Positions 40,727 to 49,209 of a stretch of DNA of 49,209 nt are shown in pieces (position 1 is the stretch's first letter; the number at the start of each line of letters is the position of its first letter). The notes beneath the pieces are model-generated. The model searched no databases, was not told the DNA's origin, and worked only from the letters and a program-made list of their open reading frames with translations. The translations under genes and the position numbers were made by a program. This stretch comes from Phycisphaerae bacterium. GTDB lineage: Bacteria; Planctomycetota; Phycisphaerae; Phycisphaerales; SM1A02. The stretch spans positions 1 through 49,209 of the forward strand of contig JABHZL010000025.1 of the NCBI GenBank assembly GCA_018656645.1, written 5' to 3'.

Positions 40727-42052
40727 ATGGCAACATGGACACCAACAACTTGGCAAGAAAAGATCACTTCTCAACAACCGATTTATGTTGATGTTGATGC
40801 CCTCGGTGCATCTGTTGAGCAACTCTCAACTCTTCCACCACTCGTTTCGTCTTGGGAAATTGAAACACTAAAAAAACAACTCGCAGATGCTGCAAATGGA
40901 AAGCGATTTTTATTGCAAGCAGGTGATTGCGCCGAGCGTTTTGCAGATTGCACACCTGAAAGAATTACAGGACAACTCAAAGTGCTTTTGCAAATGTCGC
41001 TTGTTCTTGTGCATTCGACGAAGCGTCGAGTGATTCGAGTTGGTCGCCTTGCTGGGCAATACGCAAAGCCAAGGTCAAGCAATGACGAAACAATTGATGG
41101 TGTAACGCTTCCAAGTTATCGAGGCGATCTAGTTAACGACATTGAGTTCTCTGAAATCGCGCGGAAACCAAATCCAAATCGACTGCTCCGCGGATTTGAA
41201 CGGTCTGCCATGACAATCAATTTTGTTCGCGCACTTATTGATGGTGGTTTTGCAGATTTGCACCATCCTGAATATTGGGATCTAGGATTTGTAAAACACT
41301 CACCTCGTGCAAGTGAATACCAAAACATTGTCGCTTCAATCGCAGAAAGCCTGCGTTTTATGGAAACACTCGCGGGTGAGTCTGTTGGGGCAATCAACCG
41401 GGTTGAATTTTTTACAAGTCATGAAGGGTTGCATCTTCACTATGAACAAGCGCAAACTCGGCAAGTTCCACGGCGTGATGGCTGGTACAACTTATCCTGC
41501 CATTTCCCGTGGATTGGTGCAAGAACAACCGATCTTGATGGGGGACATGTTGAATTTTTCCGTGGCATCACAAATCCGATAGGGATCAAAATTGGAACGC
41601 ATGAAGTTGATATTGAAAAATTACTTGACGCGTTGCATCCAACGAACGAACCAGGTCGGCTCACTTTGATTCACCGATATGGTGCGGATAAAGTTGGGGA
41701 TGCATTACCTAAACTGATTGAAGCGGTACAAAGTACAGGTAAACAAGTCTTGTTTGTTTGCGACCCGATGCATGGGAATACTTCTAAGACTGATTCTGGC
41801 ATCAAAACCAGAAGTTTTGATGCCATTCTTTCTGAACTTGAACAGTCGATTGATATTCATCAAAATAACAATTCTACTCTTGGTGGGGTTCACGTTGAAG
41901 TGTGTGGGCAAAACGTAACGGAGTGTACAGGTGGGGCGAGAGGTCTTGACGAAGCTGGTCTCGGCGATTCCTACGAAACACTCGTCGACCCACGTCTTAA
42001 TTACGAGCAATCCATCGAATTGGCCATGCTCGTTGGGCAAAAATTAGGGTAA
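40727..42052 (+). CDS. Class II 3-deoxy-7-phosphoheptulonate (DAHP) synthase
   Basis: The ATG at 40727 (MATWTPTTWQ) gives 441 residues; an upstream open frame through the tRNA is not coding. It is a class II (plant/AroH-type) DAHP synthase. Features are TTWQEKITSQQPIYVD, the metal/substrate segment LLQAGDCAERFADC, GQYAKPRSS, PSYRGDLVNDIEF, RLLRGFERSAMTINFVRALIDGGFADLHHPEYWDL and HYEQAQTRQVP, with a DPMHGNTSKT site and a closing GQNVTEC. The enzyme condenses PEP and erythrose-4-phosphate, the entry to aromatic amino acid synthesis. GAGGTG lies about ten bases before the ATG. A hairpin at 42102 follows it. Confidence 0.93.
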   Translation: MATWTPTTWQEKITSQQPIYVDVDALGASVEQLSTLPPLVSSWEIETLKKQLADAANGKRFLLQAGDCAERFADCTPERITGQLKVLLQMSLVLVHSTKRRVIRVGRLAGQYAKPRSSNDETIDGVTLPSYRGDLVNDIEFSEIARKPNPNRLLRGFERSAMTINFVRALIDGGFADLHHPEYWDLGFVKHSPRASEYQNIVASIAESLRFMETLAGESVGAINRVEFFTSHEGLHLHYEQAQTRQVPRRDGWYNLSCHFPWIGARTTDLDGGHVEFFRGITNPIGIKIGTHEVDIEKLLDALHPTNEPGRLTLIHRYGADKVGDALPKLIEAVQSTGKQVLFVCDPMHGNTSKTDSGIKTRSFDAILSELEQSIDIHQNNNSTLGGVHVEVCGQNVTECTGGARGLDEAGLGDSYETLVDPRLNYEQSIELAMLVGQKLG

Positions 42053-42101
42053 TCCTTTATTCACAACTAGTTACCAACTATCAATGCTGTGTACGCCACG
42101 T

Positions 42102-42126
42102 AGTAATCCACTGCGTAGTGATTACT
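42102..42126. terminator. Possible terminator hairpin downstream of the DAHP synthase gene
   Basis: AGTAAT (42102-42107) pairs with ATTACT (42121-42126) and CACT (42109-42112) with AGTG (42117-42120), with C42108 bulged and loop GCGT. A short T-rich stretch (TTAT) follows. It lies in the 108-base gap before the ketosynthase genes. The stem is AT-rich and imperfect, so termination is uncertain. The rest of the gap is AT-rich, with no other recognisable element. Confidence 0.35.
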
Positions 42127-42160
42127 TTATTAATACGTAGTTCAAGTACAATCCCCGCAC

Positions 42161-43486
42161 ATGTCGCAATCTGACACAAACAAAGTCGTGATCTCCGGTG
42201 TTGGAGTCATTTCTGCACTCGGTGTAGGGATCGATCCACTATGGGAGGCAATGTTGGAAGGCCGCACTGGCCTAAAGCGGATCGAACGCTTCGATCCAAG
42301 CGGTTTCTCATCACAAGTAGCAGGTGAACTCGCAGAAGAAGAATTTAAGGTTCGTAAAATCGTTCCAAAAAGCCACCGCAAAGCAACAAAAGTCATGTGT
42401 CGAGACACTGAACTTGCAGTAGGTGCCGCCGCTCAGGCGGTGGAAAACGCCGGTATTACTACTGCAGGCACAAGCGATGATCCTCCTACAATTGACCCAA
42501 GCCGTATTGGTTGTCACATTGGGGCAGGCTTAATATCCGCCGAGGTAAACGAACTTGGTGCAGCACTCGTAACAAGTAAAAATGCTGATGGCTCATTTGA
42601 TCTTGCCCATTGGGGAAGTGAAGGCATGCAAAACCTCTCACCGCTTTGGTTGTTGAAATATTTACCGAATATGCTCGCGTGTCACGTCACGATTGTGCAC
42701 GACTGCCGAGGCCCTTCCAACACAATCACGTGCTGCGAAGCATCGAGCGGATTATCGATCGCAGAATCCCGCCGTGTCATCCAACGTGGTGATGCCGACG
42801 CGTGTCTCTCAGGTGGCGCGGAAGATCGAGTAAATCCACTTGCGCTGTATAGACAACATTGTACAGATCGCCTCGCTGAAACTGATGGTTCTGGTGACAT
42901 CACTAAAATCATTCAACCATTTTCAAAAGACTCAAACGGCACACTCATTGGAGAAGGTGGTGGCATTCTTCTAATAGAAAGCGAAAACTCTTGTAATAGT
43001 CGGAGTGGTTCGCCCTGGTGCACAATTGACGGAATTGGTTGTAGACAATCATTTACAGAAACACCTCTGGATGCTGACCCTGTAGCACTTACATCTGCAA
43101 TCAATAAGGCAATGTGTGAAGCAAACTGTAAACCAAGTGATATCGATCTCATCGTTCCACTCGGATCAGGCATTCCAAAAATCGATGCTGTCGAAGTTGT
43201 TGGGCTTACCTCTGTCTTTGGCGAGACACTACACAACATTCCTACAATTACTACTATTCCATACACTGGTAATTGCATGGCTGGAAACGGTGCAATTTGC
43301 ATTGGTGTTGCTGCCAAAGCAATGAAGGAACAAACCATTCCCGCAAGACTTGGTAGCGATATAACAGCTGGTATTCATGCAGAAAAATGTGATTCAAAGG
43401 AAACTCAAATCAACAACGTGCTCGTTGTAACTCCAAGTGAAGGTGGACAGTGCGTTGCAATCATTCTTGGAAGGATTACATCATGA
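42161..43486 (+). CDS. Degenerate ketosynthase (chain-length-factor-like, KS-beta type)
   Basis: The 441-residue protein has the thiolase fold of FabF-type ketosynthases: VVISGVGVISALGVGIDPLWEAM at the N-terminus, and CHIGAGL. All three catalytic positions are changed. Where the nucleophile Cys is expected (GPSNTITCCEASSGLS) the aligned residue is Glu193. The first His (normally HGTGT) is Leu334 in VPLGSGIPK. The Lys-x4-His block is IPYTGNC (Pro and Asn). This is the state of KS-beta/chain-length factors in heterodimeric type II synthases. It overlaps an intact KS gene by four bases (ATGA), its likely partner. It may shape the chain-length cavity; the product is unknown. Confidence 0.75.
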   Translation: MSQSDTNKVVISGVGVISALGVGIDPLWEAMLEGRTGLKRIERFDPSGFSSQVAGELAEEEFKVRKIVPKSHRKATKVMCRDTELAVGAAAQAVENAGITTAGTSDDPPTIDPSRIGCHIGAGLISAEVNELGAALVTSKNADGSFDLAHWGSEGMQNLSPLWLLKYLPNMLACHVTIVHDCRGPSNTITCCEASSGLSIAESRRVIQRGDADACLSGGAEDRVNPLALYRQHCTDRLAETDGSGDITKIIQPFSKDSNGTLIGEGGGILLIESENSCNSRSGSPWCTIDGIGCRQSFTETPLDADPVALTSAINKAMCEANCKPSDIDLIVPLGSGIPKIDAVEVVGLTSVFGETLHNIPTITTIPYTGNCMAGNGAICIGVAAKAMKEQTIPARLGSDITAGIHAEKCDSKETQINNVLVVTPSEGGQCVAIILGRITS

Positions 43487-44790
43487 CTCGAGTTGTAGTC
43501 ACAGGTATGGGTTGGATCACACCTCTTGGAAATGACCTCGATACCGTGTGGAAAAGAATGTGCAACAGCGAATCGGCAATTGCAACAATCGACCGATTCG
43601 ATGCTTCAAGTTTTCCTACAAAGTTTGCTGGGCAAGTTCGTGATTTTGATTGGAAGCAATACGTTCAAGACGCTTCGATTCACCACAAACCAGCAATGAA
43701 CTCACAGTTTGCACTTGGCGCTGCAAAACAAGCGTGGGAACAATCGGGACTTGGTTCATATCAAGAACTTGACCATGAACGCACGGGTATTTATCTCGGT
43801 GCTGGCGAAGGGGTTCTTGATTTTTCTGCGCACTCCATGATTGACACCCACTCTTGGGATGTAGAAGATGGAAAAGTTGACGCTGTTGCATGGGCAAAGT
43901 TCGCAACTGAACAACTCGATGAATGGGGAGAAGTGGAACAAGAACCAAATATGCCCCTCTGGCATCTAGCAAGAGAATACAACTTGCGAGGACCAGCATT
44001 CAATTGTTTAACTGCATGCGCAGCAAGCACGCAAGCCATTGGTGAAGCAACGAGCGTGCTACTTCGCGGTGATGCAGATGTCATGCTTGCAGGCGGCACG
44101 CACACCATGCTACACGCGCTGGGTATTACTGGTTTCAATCGCTTAACTGCACTTTCTACGTTTGATGGTGATCCAAAAAAAGCATCTAAACCGTTCTCTC
44201 GCGATCGTGGTGGATTCGTTATGGGCGAAGGTTCGGGAATGCTTGTCCTTGAAACGCTTGAACACGCACTTAAGCGTGGAGCAACACCGCTTGCTGAAAT
44301 TGTTGGTTTTGGTTCTAGCGCTGATGCATATCGCATCACTGATTTGCATCCTGAGGGGCGTGGTCCTTCCGCTGCAATGAACAACGCGCTTTCTCAAGCT
44401 GGCATCGATGCAAAAACAAAAACTAACGATCCACCTGTGCAATACATTTCTGCGCATGGCACATCAACACAAGAAAACGACTCAATTGAAACGATGGCGA
44501 TCAAGTTGGCTTTTGGCGAAAACGCACCAAACGTTCCAATCAGTTCCATTAAATCGATGATGGGTCATTTGATAGCAGCAGCTGGCTCGGTTGAACTGAT
44601 CACCTGCATTATGTCAATCCAAACAAACATGCTTGTGCCTACAATCAACTTAGATAACCCAGATCCTGCACTGGACCTTGATTACATTCCAAACACTGCA
44701 CGAGAAGCGGATGTTGCATGTTGCTTAAGTAATTCGTTTGGTTTTGGCGGTCAGAATAACACGCTAGTCGTCAAGCGGTTTTACCCATAA
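43483..44790 (+). CDS. Beta-ketoacyl-ACP synthase (intact, FabF-like)
   Basis: The start at 43483 (MTRVVVTGMGWITPLGND) overlaps the upstream gene by ATGA and gives 435 residues. The catalytic triad is intact: the nucleophile Cys in FNCLTACAASTQAIGEA, His in YISAHGTSTQENDS and the SSIKSMMGHLIAAAGS block. The rest follows the FabF layout (RDRGGFVMGEGSGMLVLE, CLSNSFGFGGQNNTLV). A Cys-Trp-type gate was not examined. It condenses acyl groups with malonyl-ACP. With its degenerate neighbour it likely forms a KS/KS-beta pair, as in polyketide or aryl-polyene-type systems. No acyl carrier protein, ketoreductase or dehydratase is in this stretch; FabZ is at 22772. Confidence 0.88.
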   Translation: MTRVVVTGMGWITPLGNDLDTVWKRMCNSESAIATIDRFDASSFPTKFAGQVRDFDWKQYVQDASIHHKPAMNSQFALGAAKQAWEQSGLGSYQELDHERTGIYLGAGEGVLDFSAHSMIDTHSWDVEDGKVDAVAWAKFATEQLDEWGEVEQEPNMPLWHLAREYNLRGPAFNCLTACAASTQAIGEATSVLLRGDADVMLAGGTHTMLHALGITGFNRLTALSTFDGDPKKASKPFSRDRGGFVMGEGSGMLVLETLEHALKRGATPLAEIVGFGSSADAYRITDLHPEGRGPSAAMNNALSQAGIDAKTKTNDPPVQYISAHGTSTQENDSIETMAIKLAFGENAPNVPISSIKSMMGHLIAAAGSVELITCIMSIQTNMLVPTINLDNPDPALDLDYIPNTAREADVACCLSNSFGFGGQNNTLVVKRFYP

Positions 44791-44801
44791 TCCATGTCAC
44801 T

Positions 44802-47800
44802 TTAGTAACGATACGGGCATTCAATCGTACATGGTCGATCAAGGCGTGATGTCAAAAGTTCAATCAATATCACAATATCGTCTGGATCAACAACGCCGTT
44901 ATTATCAAGATCTGCCAAACATTCATTGCATTCGCCCCACACCGAAATCATCGCGATCGCAATAAGGTCCGTCAAATCAATTTCTCCATCGCCATTAATG
45001 TCACCTTGACACGTTGAACAAAGCGCATGAAATTCGTTGCCGCCGACAAACTCGTAATCCGAGTCCGCGACTGTTGGATAAATGTGCCCCTCAAGCGTAC
45101 TGTCTTCACCTCCACGACCAATGTTTCCACAGAAGAGAGATGATTCGATCGAAGGGACACTTGTGCCGTCATTATGAAGACCACCACCATTTTCTTCGTA
45201 CGAAATGTTTGATGCCAACGTACATTGATACAAGATTGGATTGCTGTCGTTGTTGTAGATTGCGCCACCTTCGTACACAGCAGTATTATTTAAAAACAAA
45301 CAATCTGTCAATATCGTGTTTGCGCCTTGCGAGTTATCCATCGCGCCGCCAACACCAAGAGCATTGTTGTTTTGGAAACAACACGAGATAAACGACGATC
45401 CATCTCCAGTAACACTCACTGCACCACCATCGCCAGAGATGTTTTCACTGAATTCAATTAAATCACCGGCACATGTCGCTCCAGACGAAACATACATTGC
45501 CCCGCCAACAGCTGATTCGTTATTGGCAAACAAACAATCTGTTACGGTTGCTGCTGTCCCAGTGTCAACGAGATACACTGCGCCACCAAATTGAATGGCC
45601 ACGTTTTCTGAAAACTCACATCCTTCAATAATCAGTGTAGTACCACCGCTCGCTTGAACAGCACCGCCGCTTTGACCTGCCTCAGTTGCTTGGTTTTCGG
45701 AAACAATACAATTAAGCATTCGAAGCGTTCCGCCAGAAACCAATACTGCAGCGCCTTCGCGATCGACGCAATGCCTAATGGCTACTCCTTCTAACAAGGC
45801 GTTGCTAGATGCACCGTGCGAAAAACGCAAGCCTGAAACTGCGTATAGTCCATCGAGAATAGTACGATCAGATCCTGCACCAATAATTGAAATGTCTTTT
45901 GATTGAAGATCTACAAGGAACTCGCCATCGACAGATGTGTAAGTACCTTCATCAACGTAAATTGTTTCCACATCAGCAGCATCATTCACTGCTGCTTGAA
46001 TTGTGGTGTATTCACAAGTTTCGCAAACATTAAACCATTGCCCAAATTCAATCGCATACGAAGTTGCACCGCAAGCAACAACGTCATCCCAATAACCCGT
46101 TGTAAACATCTGTGCAACATTTTCTCCTCCAGTTGCATTGTCTGGCGTTCCAGAAGCCCAGTTATCAAATGTATTGCCTTCGCCATTTGCCCATTCCCAG
46201 CCTTCGTTTGGTTCCTCAGATCCTTGGAGTTGACGCAACCCAATGTAAGGTTCTTGGCCAGTTCCGCCAAACGTAGCGAGCCACCACGCATATTCCTCAC
46301 TCGTTGTGAGCGTTAGCATGTAAGCCCCGTTCGCATGTGCGGCTGCATTCGCATCAGACCAACAAAGCTCGTCTGTGACAACAATGGCATACCAGTGATC
46401 ATTACCACCATTTTCTTTCTTCCATTGGAACGGCCCAATAATTATGTCGTCATTTTGACAGACATCATCTTCGCACTCTGTTCCATCGCCGAGCCATTCA
46501 CCCATGCAATCATCTTCTGATGACTCATAACAATCAGAGCCAAGACAACATGCGCCAACAACTATTTCTTCGCAAGGATTTTCCCAACAGAGCGTGTGAT
46601 CTCCTCGGTATATTCCGGACTCATTCAAACATGCATCGATTGTAATTCTCACACAACCGTCGCCGATACAACAAGATCCAAGCACTTCAGTGCACGTCGA
46701 ACTACTACACGTCGTGCCTTCGCCCAAATAAGTTCCTATACACTCGGTGAACAATTCAATTGAACAAACATTACCTGTACAGCATGCTCCTGTTTCGCCT
46801 TCACTCGCATTGCATGATTCAGCCTCGCAAGTTGTCCAGTCTCCCAAGTACGCACCTTCGCAATCAGCAGCTGTTGATTGCGAACATTCACCGGCAACGC
46901 AGCATCCACCGGTTGGAGCGCAATCGTTGACCATCGTTTGCCCAACTAGTTCGGACCATATTGACCACGCGCTGCCTTCTGCACGCTGGCGATATTGGAA
47001 GACCCACAGACCTTCTTCATGCACTGTAAGTTGTACTGTAGATAAACCACCGGGTAATGTGTCCCATGTAAAATCTTCGGGGTCTCTCATTTGCCAGTCA
47101 TATTCGAAAAAAGTACCTACTGCTGCTTCAAGTGTAATCGTTTCGCCAATGCACGCTTCATCTGGAACATGTGGAGTGCTTGGCTCTGCCGTTTCGGTTG
47201 TGCACGCATTGTCTGAACAACTACTGCCATCTCCTAGATACAACCCGCCGGATTGGACGCACGCTAGTTGGGTCGAATTTGAAACACAAGATCCCTGCAT
47301 GATACAACACGCACCTGTGAGTTCATTGTTTGGAGTACATGCAATATCTACGCAGTATGATCCACCACCAGAAAAATCTCCATCTACTGCTTGGCAATCT
47401 GCTTGTGAAAGTGAAATGCAAGTTTCACCAATACAACACGCACCGCTGATGCAGACAACATCCGAACAAGCTGTTTCCACACCATGAAACAACCCACCCA
47501 AAACACTGCAATCGACAAGTTCTGTCACCGTGCAAAGTCCATCGATACAGCACGCACCTGCATCTGGAGCGCAAGAACTAAATTGACACGTTGTACCATC
47601 TCCTAAATAAATCGCATCGTGGGCCAAACAATCGGATTCTAGCTCGACAGAACACAACTCATCACCACAACACGCACCCATAATTACCTCAGCGATTGCA
47701 CATGGGTCGCCAAAGCACCCAATATCGTTGCCCAAATAAGAACCCAAGATGTTAGAGCACTCTGCTTCAGTCAGTAGTGAACAATTTTCTGAAACACAAC

Positions 47801-49209
47801 AGCCGCCTGTTGAAACTAGCACACAAGGCGAATCCGAACAGAGCGTGCCATTCCCGTTGAATGTGCCGCCAAAAGAGATACAGTGCGTTTCGGGAACTTC
47901 GTCGCAAAGAAGACCATCTCCAAGGCAACAAGATCCAATTGCAATTGGAGTACATGGCTCATCATCGCAACTTGAACCGTTTCCTTCGTACTCTCCTCCA
48001 ATAGACAAACAGTGCTCTCTTGTTAAATTTTCAAAACAACTATCGTTCGCACAACACGAACCAGCTAAACATGGATCATTAAAACAAGTTGTGTTTTCAC
48101 CTCTGAACAAACCATCTACTGCAATGCAATCGTCTTCGGTTTGAATAGTACATGCTTGCTCTGTGCAACATGCGCCTGAGGTTGGAGGAGGGTCGCAAGT
48201 ATTTGAAGCACAAAATATGTTGTTCCCCTGATACGTGCCACCTGCGTCAGAGCATGCCGAGGAAGTGACGTAGGAACATGTTCCATCTACACAGCAGGCG
48301 CCAAGCGTGACAGTAACGTCGCATGAAATATCATCGCAAATACTGTTGTCTCCGTAATAACTACCACCAAGAGCGAGGCATGCTTCAAGTGCTGTGTTGT
48401 CAATGCAACCTACGTCACCAAAGCTTGTACAACATGCACCTTTTGCTGCAACGACAACACATGGGTCTGGGTCGCATGCAGTATCGTCGCCCTTATATGT
48501 GCCATCAGTATCAATACAATCACCGCGAGAGAGAATTAAGCATGTATCTTCTGCTGTACAGCACGCACCAGTCGCTGTTGCTGTACATGGGTCGTCGGAA
48601 CACGTGGTCCCGTCTTCGAGATACGTAGCATTTTCAAATTCTGCGCACTCTATTGAAGAAGCTATAAAACAAATGTCGTTCACACAGCAAGCACCTGGCA
48701 ATCGGCACGGCTCAAGTTCACAAGAAGTATCTTCTCCTTGGAAAACACCGCCGAATTGATCGCATGTTTCATCGTCAACAACCGAACATGTTGTTCCAAG
48801 ACAGCAAGCACCCGAGACTGGGCACTGCGCATCCTCGCAAGTACTTCCTTCTCCGTGAAATGTACCATTGAGCACAGCGCATGCTTCCTCTGGTGTTTCT
48901 GGAATACAAGTACCTAGTGCACAGCATGCACCGCGAATAATTGCACAAGGATCGTCATCACAGGTTGTATCGTTGCCTTGATATGTACCATTTCCATTAG
49001 TACAGTTTGCCTCTGTGTTAATCGAACATGTTTCACCAACACAACACGCACCAGTTGGAACACACAAATCAGTAATACATGTTGTGTCATCACCGCCAAA
49101 AGTGCCACCCGCCAAAATACAATTTTCTTCTGTCACTTCTGAACAAACTTCTTCGATGCAGCACGCACCGGTTGGAACACACAAATCAGTAATACATGTT
49201 GTGTCATCA
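44802..49209 (-). CDS. Giant secreted cysteine-repeat / C-type-lectin / beta-helix protein with dockerin-like tail (5' end outside window)
   Basis: The frame runs open from the window end to a stop at 44802 (at least 1468 codons), so the N-terminus and signal are missing. N-terminally come at least 20 six-cysteine GACC units of about 38-46 residues. Units 16 and 17 are separated by a 90-residue Ig/PKD-like insert (about 46932-47205). A C-type-lectin-like domain (about 46035-46435, WKKENGGNDHWYAI...GWEWANGEGNTFDNW...GYWDDVVA) follows. Then a right-handed beta-helix (about 45020-46020, NNESAVGGAMYV-type coils) and two dockerin-like halves (DINGDGEIDLTDL and DLDNNGVVDPDDI). It is presumably a disulfide-rich extracellular adhesin or surface protein. 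Carbohydrate binding is inferred from the lectin fold only. Confidence 0.8.
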   Translation of the reverse strand, partial: DDTTCITDLCVPTGACCIEEVCSEVTEENCILAGGTFGGDDTTCITDLCVPTGACCVGETCSINTEANCTNGNGTYQGNDTTCDDDPCAIIRGACCALGTCIPETPEEACAVLNGTFHGEGSTCEDAQCPVSGACCLGTTCSVVDDETCDQFGGVFQGEDTSCELEPCRLPGACCVNDICFIASSIECAEFENATYLEDGTTCSDDPCTATATGACCTAEDTCLILSRGDCIDTDGTYKGDDTACDPDPCVVVAAKGACCTSFGDVGCIDNTALEACLALGGSYYGDNSICDDISCDVTVTLGACCVDGTCSYVTSSACSDAGGTYQGNNIFCASNTCDPPPTSGACCTEQACTIQTEDDCIAVDGLFRGENTTCFNDPCLAGSCCANDSCFENLTREHCLSIGGEYEGNGSSCDDEPCTPIAIGSCCLGDGLLCDEVPETHCISFGGTFNGNGTLCSDSPCVLVSTGGCCVSENCSLLTEAECSNILGSYLGNDIGCFGDPCAIAEVIMGACCGDELCSVELESDCLAHDAIYLGDGTTCQFSSCAPDAGACCIDGLCTVTELVDCSVLGGLFHGVETACSDVVCISGACCIGETCISLSQADCQAVDGDFSGGGSYCVDIACTPNNELTGACCIMQGSCVSNSTQLACVQSGGLYLGDGSSCSDNACTTETAEPSTPHVPDEACIGETITLEAAVGTFFEYDWQMRDPEDFTWDTLPGGLSTVQLTVHEEGLWVFQYRQRAEGSAWSIWSELVGQTMVNDCAPTGGCCVAGECSQSTAADCEGAYLGDWTTCEAESCNASEGETGACCTGNVCSIELFTECIGTYLGEGTTCSSSTCTEVLGSCCIGDGCVRITIDACLNESGIYRGDHTLCWENPCEEIVVGACCLGSDCYESSEDDCMGEWLGDGTECEDDVCQNDDIIIGPFQWKKENGGNDHWYAIVVTDELCWSDANAAAHANGAYMLTLTTSEEYAWWLATFGGTGQEPYIGLRQLQGSEEPNEGWEWANGEGNTFDNWASGTPDNATGGENVAQMFTTGYWDDVVACGATSYAIEFGQWFNVCETCEYTTIQAAVNDAADVETIYVDEGTYTSVDGEFLVDLQSKDISIIGAGSDRTILDGLYAVSGLRFSHGASSNALLEGVAIRHCVDREGAAVLVSGGTLRMLNCIVSENQATEAGQSGGAVQASGGTTLIIEGCEFSENVAIQFGGAVYLVDTGTAATVTDCLFANNESAVGGAMYVSSGATCAGDLIEFSENISGDGGAVSVTGDGSSFISCCFQNNNALGVGGAMDNSQGANTILTDCLFLNNTAVYEGGAIYNNDSNPILYQCTLASNISYEENGGGLHNDGTSVPSIESSLFCGNIGRGGEDSTLEGHIYPTVADSDYEFVGGNEFHALCSTCQGDINGDGEIDLTDLIAIAMISVWGECNECLADLDNNGVVDPDDIVILIELLTSRLDRPCTIECPYRY
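46460..49209 (-). repeat. Array of at least 20 six-cysteine GACC units
   Basis: The coding array consists of units that begin G-A/S/G-C-C, with a third Cys 3-6 residues on, a fourth about 6-9 further, a Gly-x-Tyr/Phe-x-Gly motif, and two final Cys separated by 4 residues. Twenty units are readable in the window, and the array continues beyond 49209. The spacer after the last Cys is 2-7 residues. DNA identity between units is low except for the two nearest the window edge (49054-49092 and 49171-49209 are identical over 39 bases, offset 117). This indicates mostly old divergence with recent local duplication or conversion. Confidence 0.85.

Noticed and set aside
46460-49209. Regularly spaced repeat resembling a CRISPR array.
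   Set aside because: The units are coding and diverged at DNA level, conserved only as protein with six cysteines; no cas genes and no identical short direct repeats.

Overview
The window reads as a gene-dense chromosomal segment of a marine-type planctomycete, most likely class Phycisphaerae. This is inferred from family content, not from a database search. The indicators are four secreted proteins ending in a dockerin-like GDG..DLL tail, a protein built of about twenty six-cysteine GACC units, an LpxC-FabZ fusion in a BamA/Skp/Lpx operon, a UAP1-type UDP-sugar pyrophosphorylase, an archaeal-type phosphoglucosamine mutase, and a VWA/ExbB/ExbD cassette. Base composition is moderate to AT-rich by eye. 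No phage, insertion sequence, CRISPR array or plasmid function was seen. No gene-free stretch exceeds 300 bases. The longest is about 250 bases (21701-21951), holding a possible 35-residue ORF and a foldable segment.

Layout. 1-2173 (+): end of sufD, then sufS, sufU and sufT (iron-sulfur assembly; sufB/C presumably lie to the left). 2135-2920 (-): secreted beta-helix protein. 3057-4106 (+): moaA. 4108-5860: a DedA/YqaA-type membrane protein (-), dut (+) and a BshB1-like deacetylase (-). 5868-7875: a GT4 glycosyltransferase (-) and truA (+) diverge around a 65-base near-perfect palindrome. 7869-11771 (-): phoU, UAP1-like pyrophosphorylase, dedA and an adenylate-kinase-like/deoxyribosyltransferase-like fusion. 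11867-14850 (+): pdxJ, NUDIX, queD-like and glmM-like genes, overlapping or nearly so. 14901-20646 (-): pilT, gspF and three pseudopilin genes (I-, K- and J-like) chained by ATGA overlaps. 20782-21700 (-): a lipoprotein and a small membrane protein. 21952-28921 (-): bamA, two skp/ompH paralogues, lpxD, lpxC-fabZ, lpxA, an outer-membrane and lipid A operon. 28991-30106 (+): gcvT, followed by a strong bidirectional terminator. 30186-33872 (-): two paralogous secreted metzincin proteases. 33941-35661: a UVR-motif protein (-) and a sigma-70 factor (+). 35692-40554 (-): DoxX, VWA, ExbB, ExbD, ExbD and a helical-repeat protein. 40614-40697: tRNA-Leu(UAG), then class II DAHP synthase (+). 42161-44790 (+): two ketosynthase genes, the first lacking all catalytic residues. 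44802-49209 (-): giant cysteine-repeat/C-type-lectin/beta-helix/dockerin protein, cut by the window edge.

How the genes fit together. UDP-GlcNAc can be supplied by the GlmM-like mutase and the UAP1-like enzyme, then feed LpxA/LpxC/LpxD for lipid A. BamA and Skp would build the outer membrane in which the pseudopilin and Exb-type envelope machines operate. Several large secreted proteins share the dockerin-like tail and may use one export or anchoring route. The least conventional parts are the VWA protein with a TonB-like Ser-x3-His helix, the degenerate/active ketosynthase pair, the six-cysteine repeat family, the oversized GspK-like pseudopilin, and the palindrome that places two identical -10-like boxes 6 bases from two opposed start codons.
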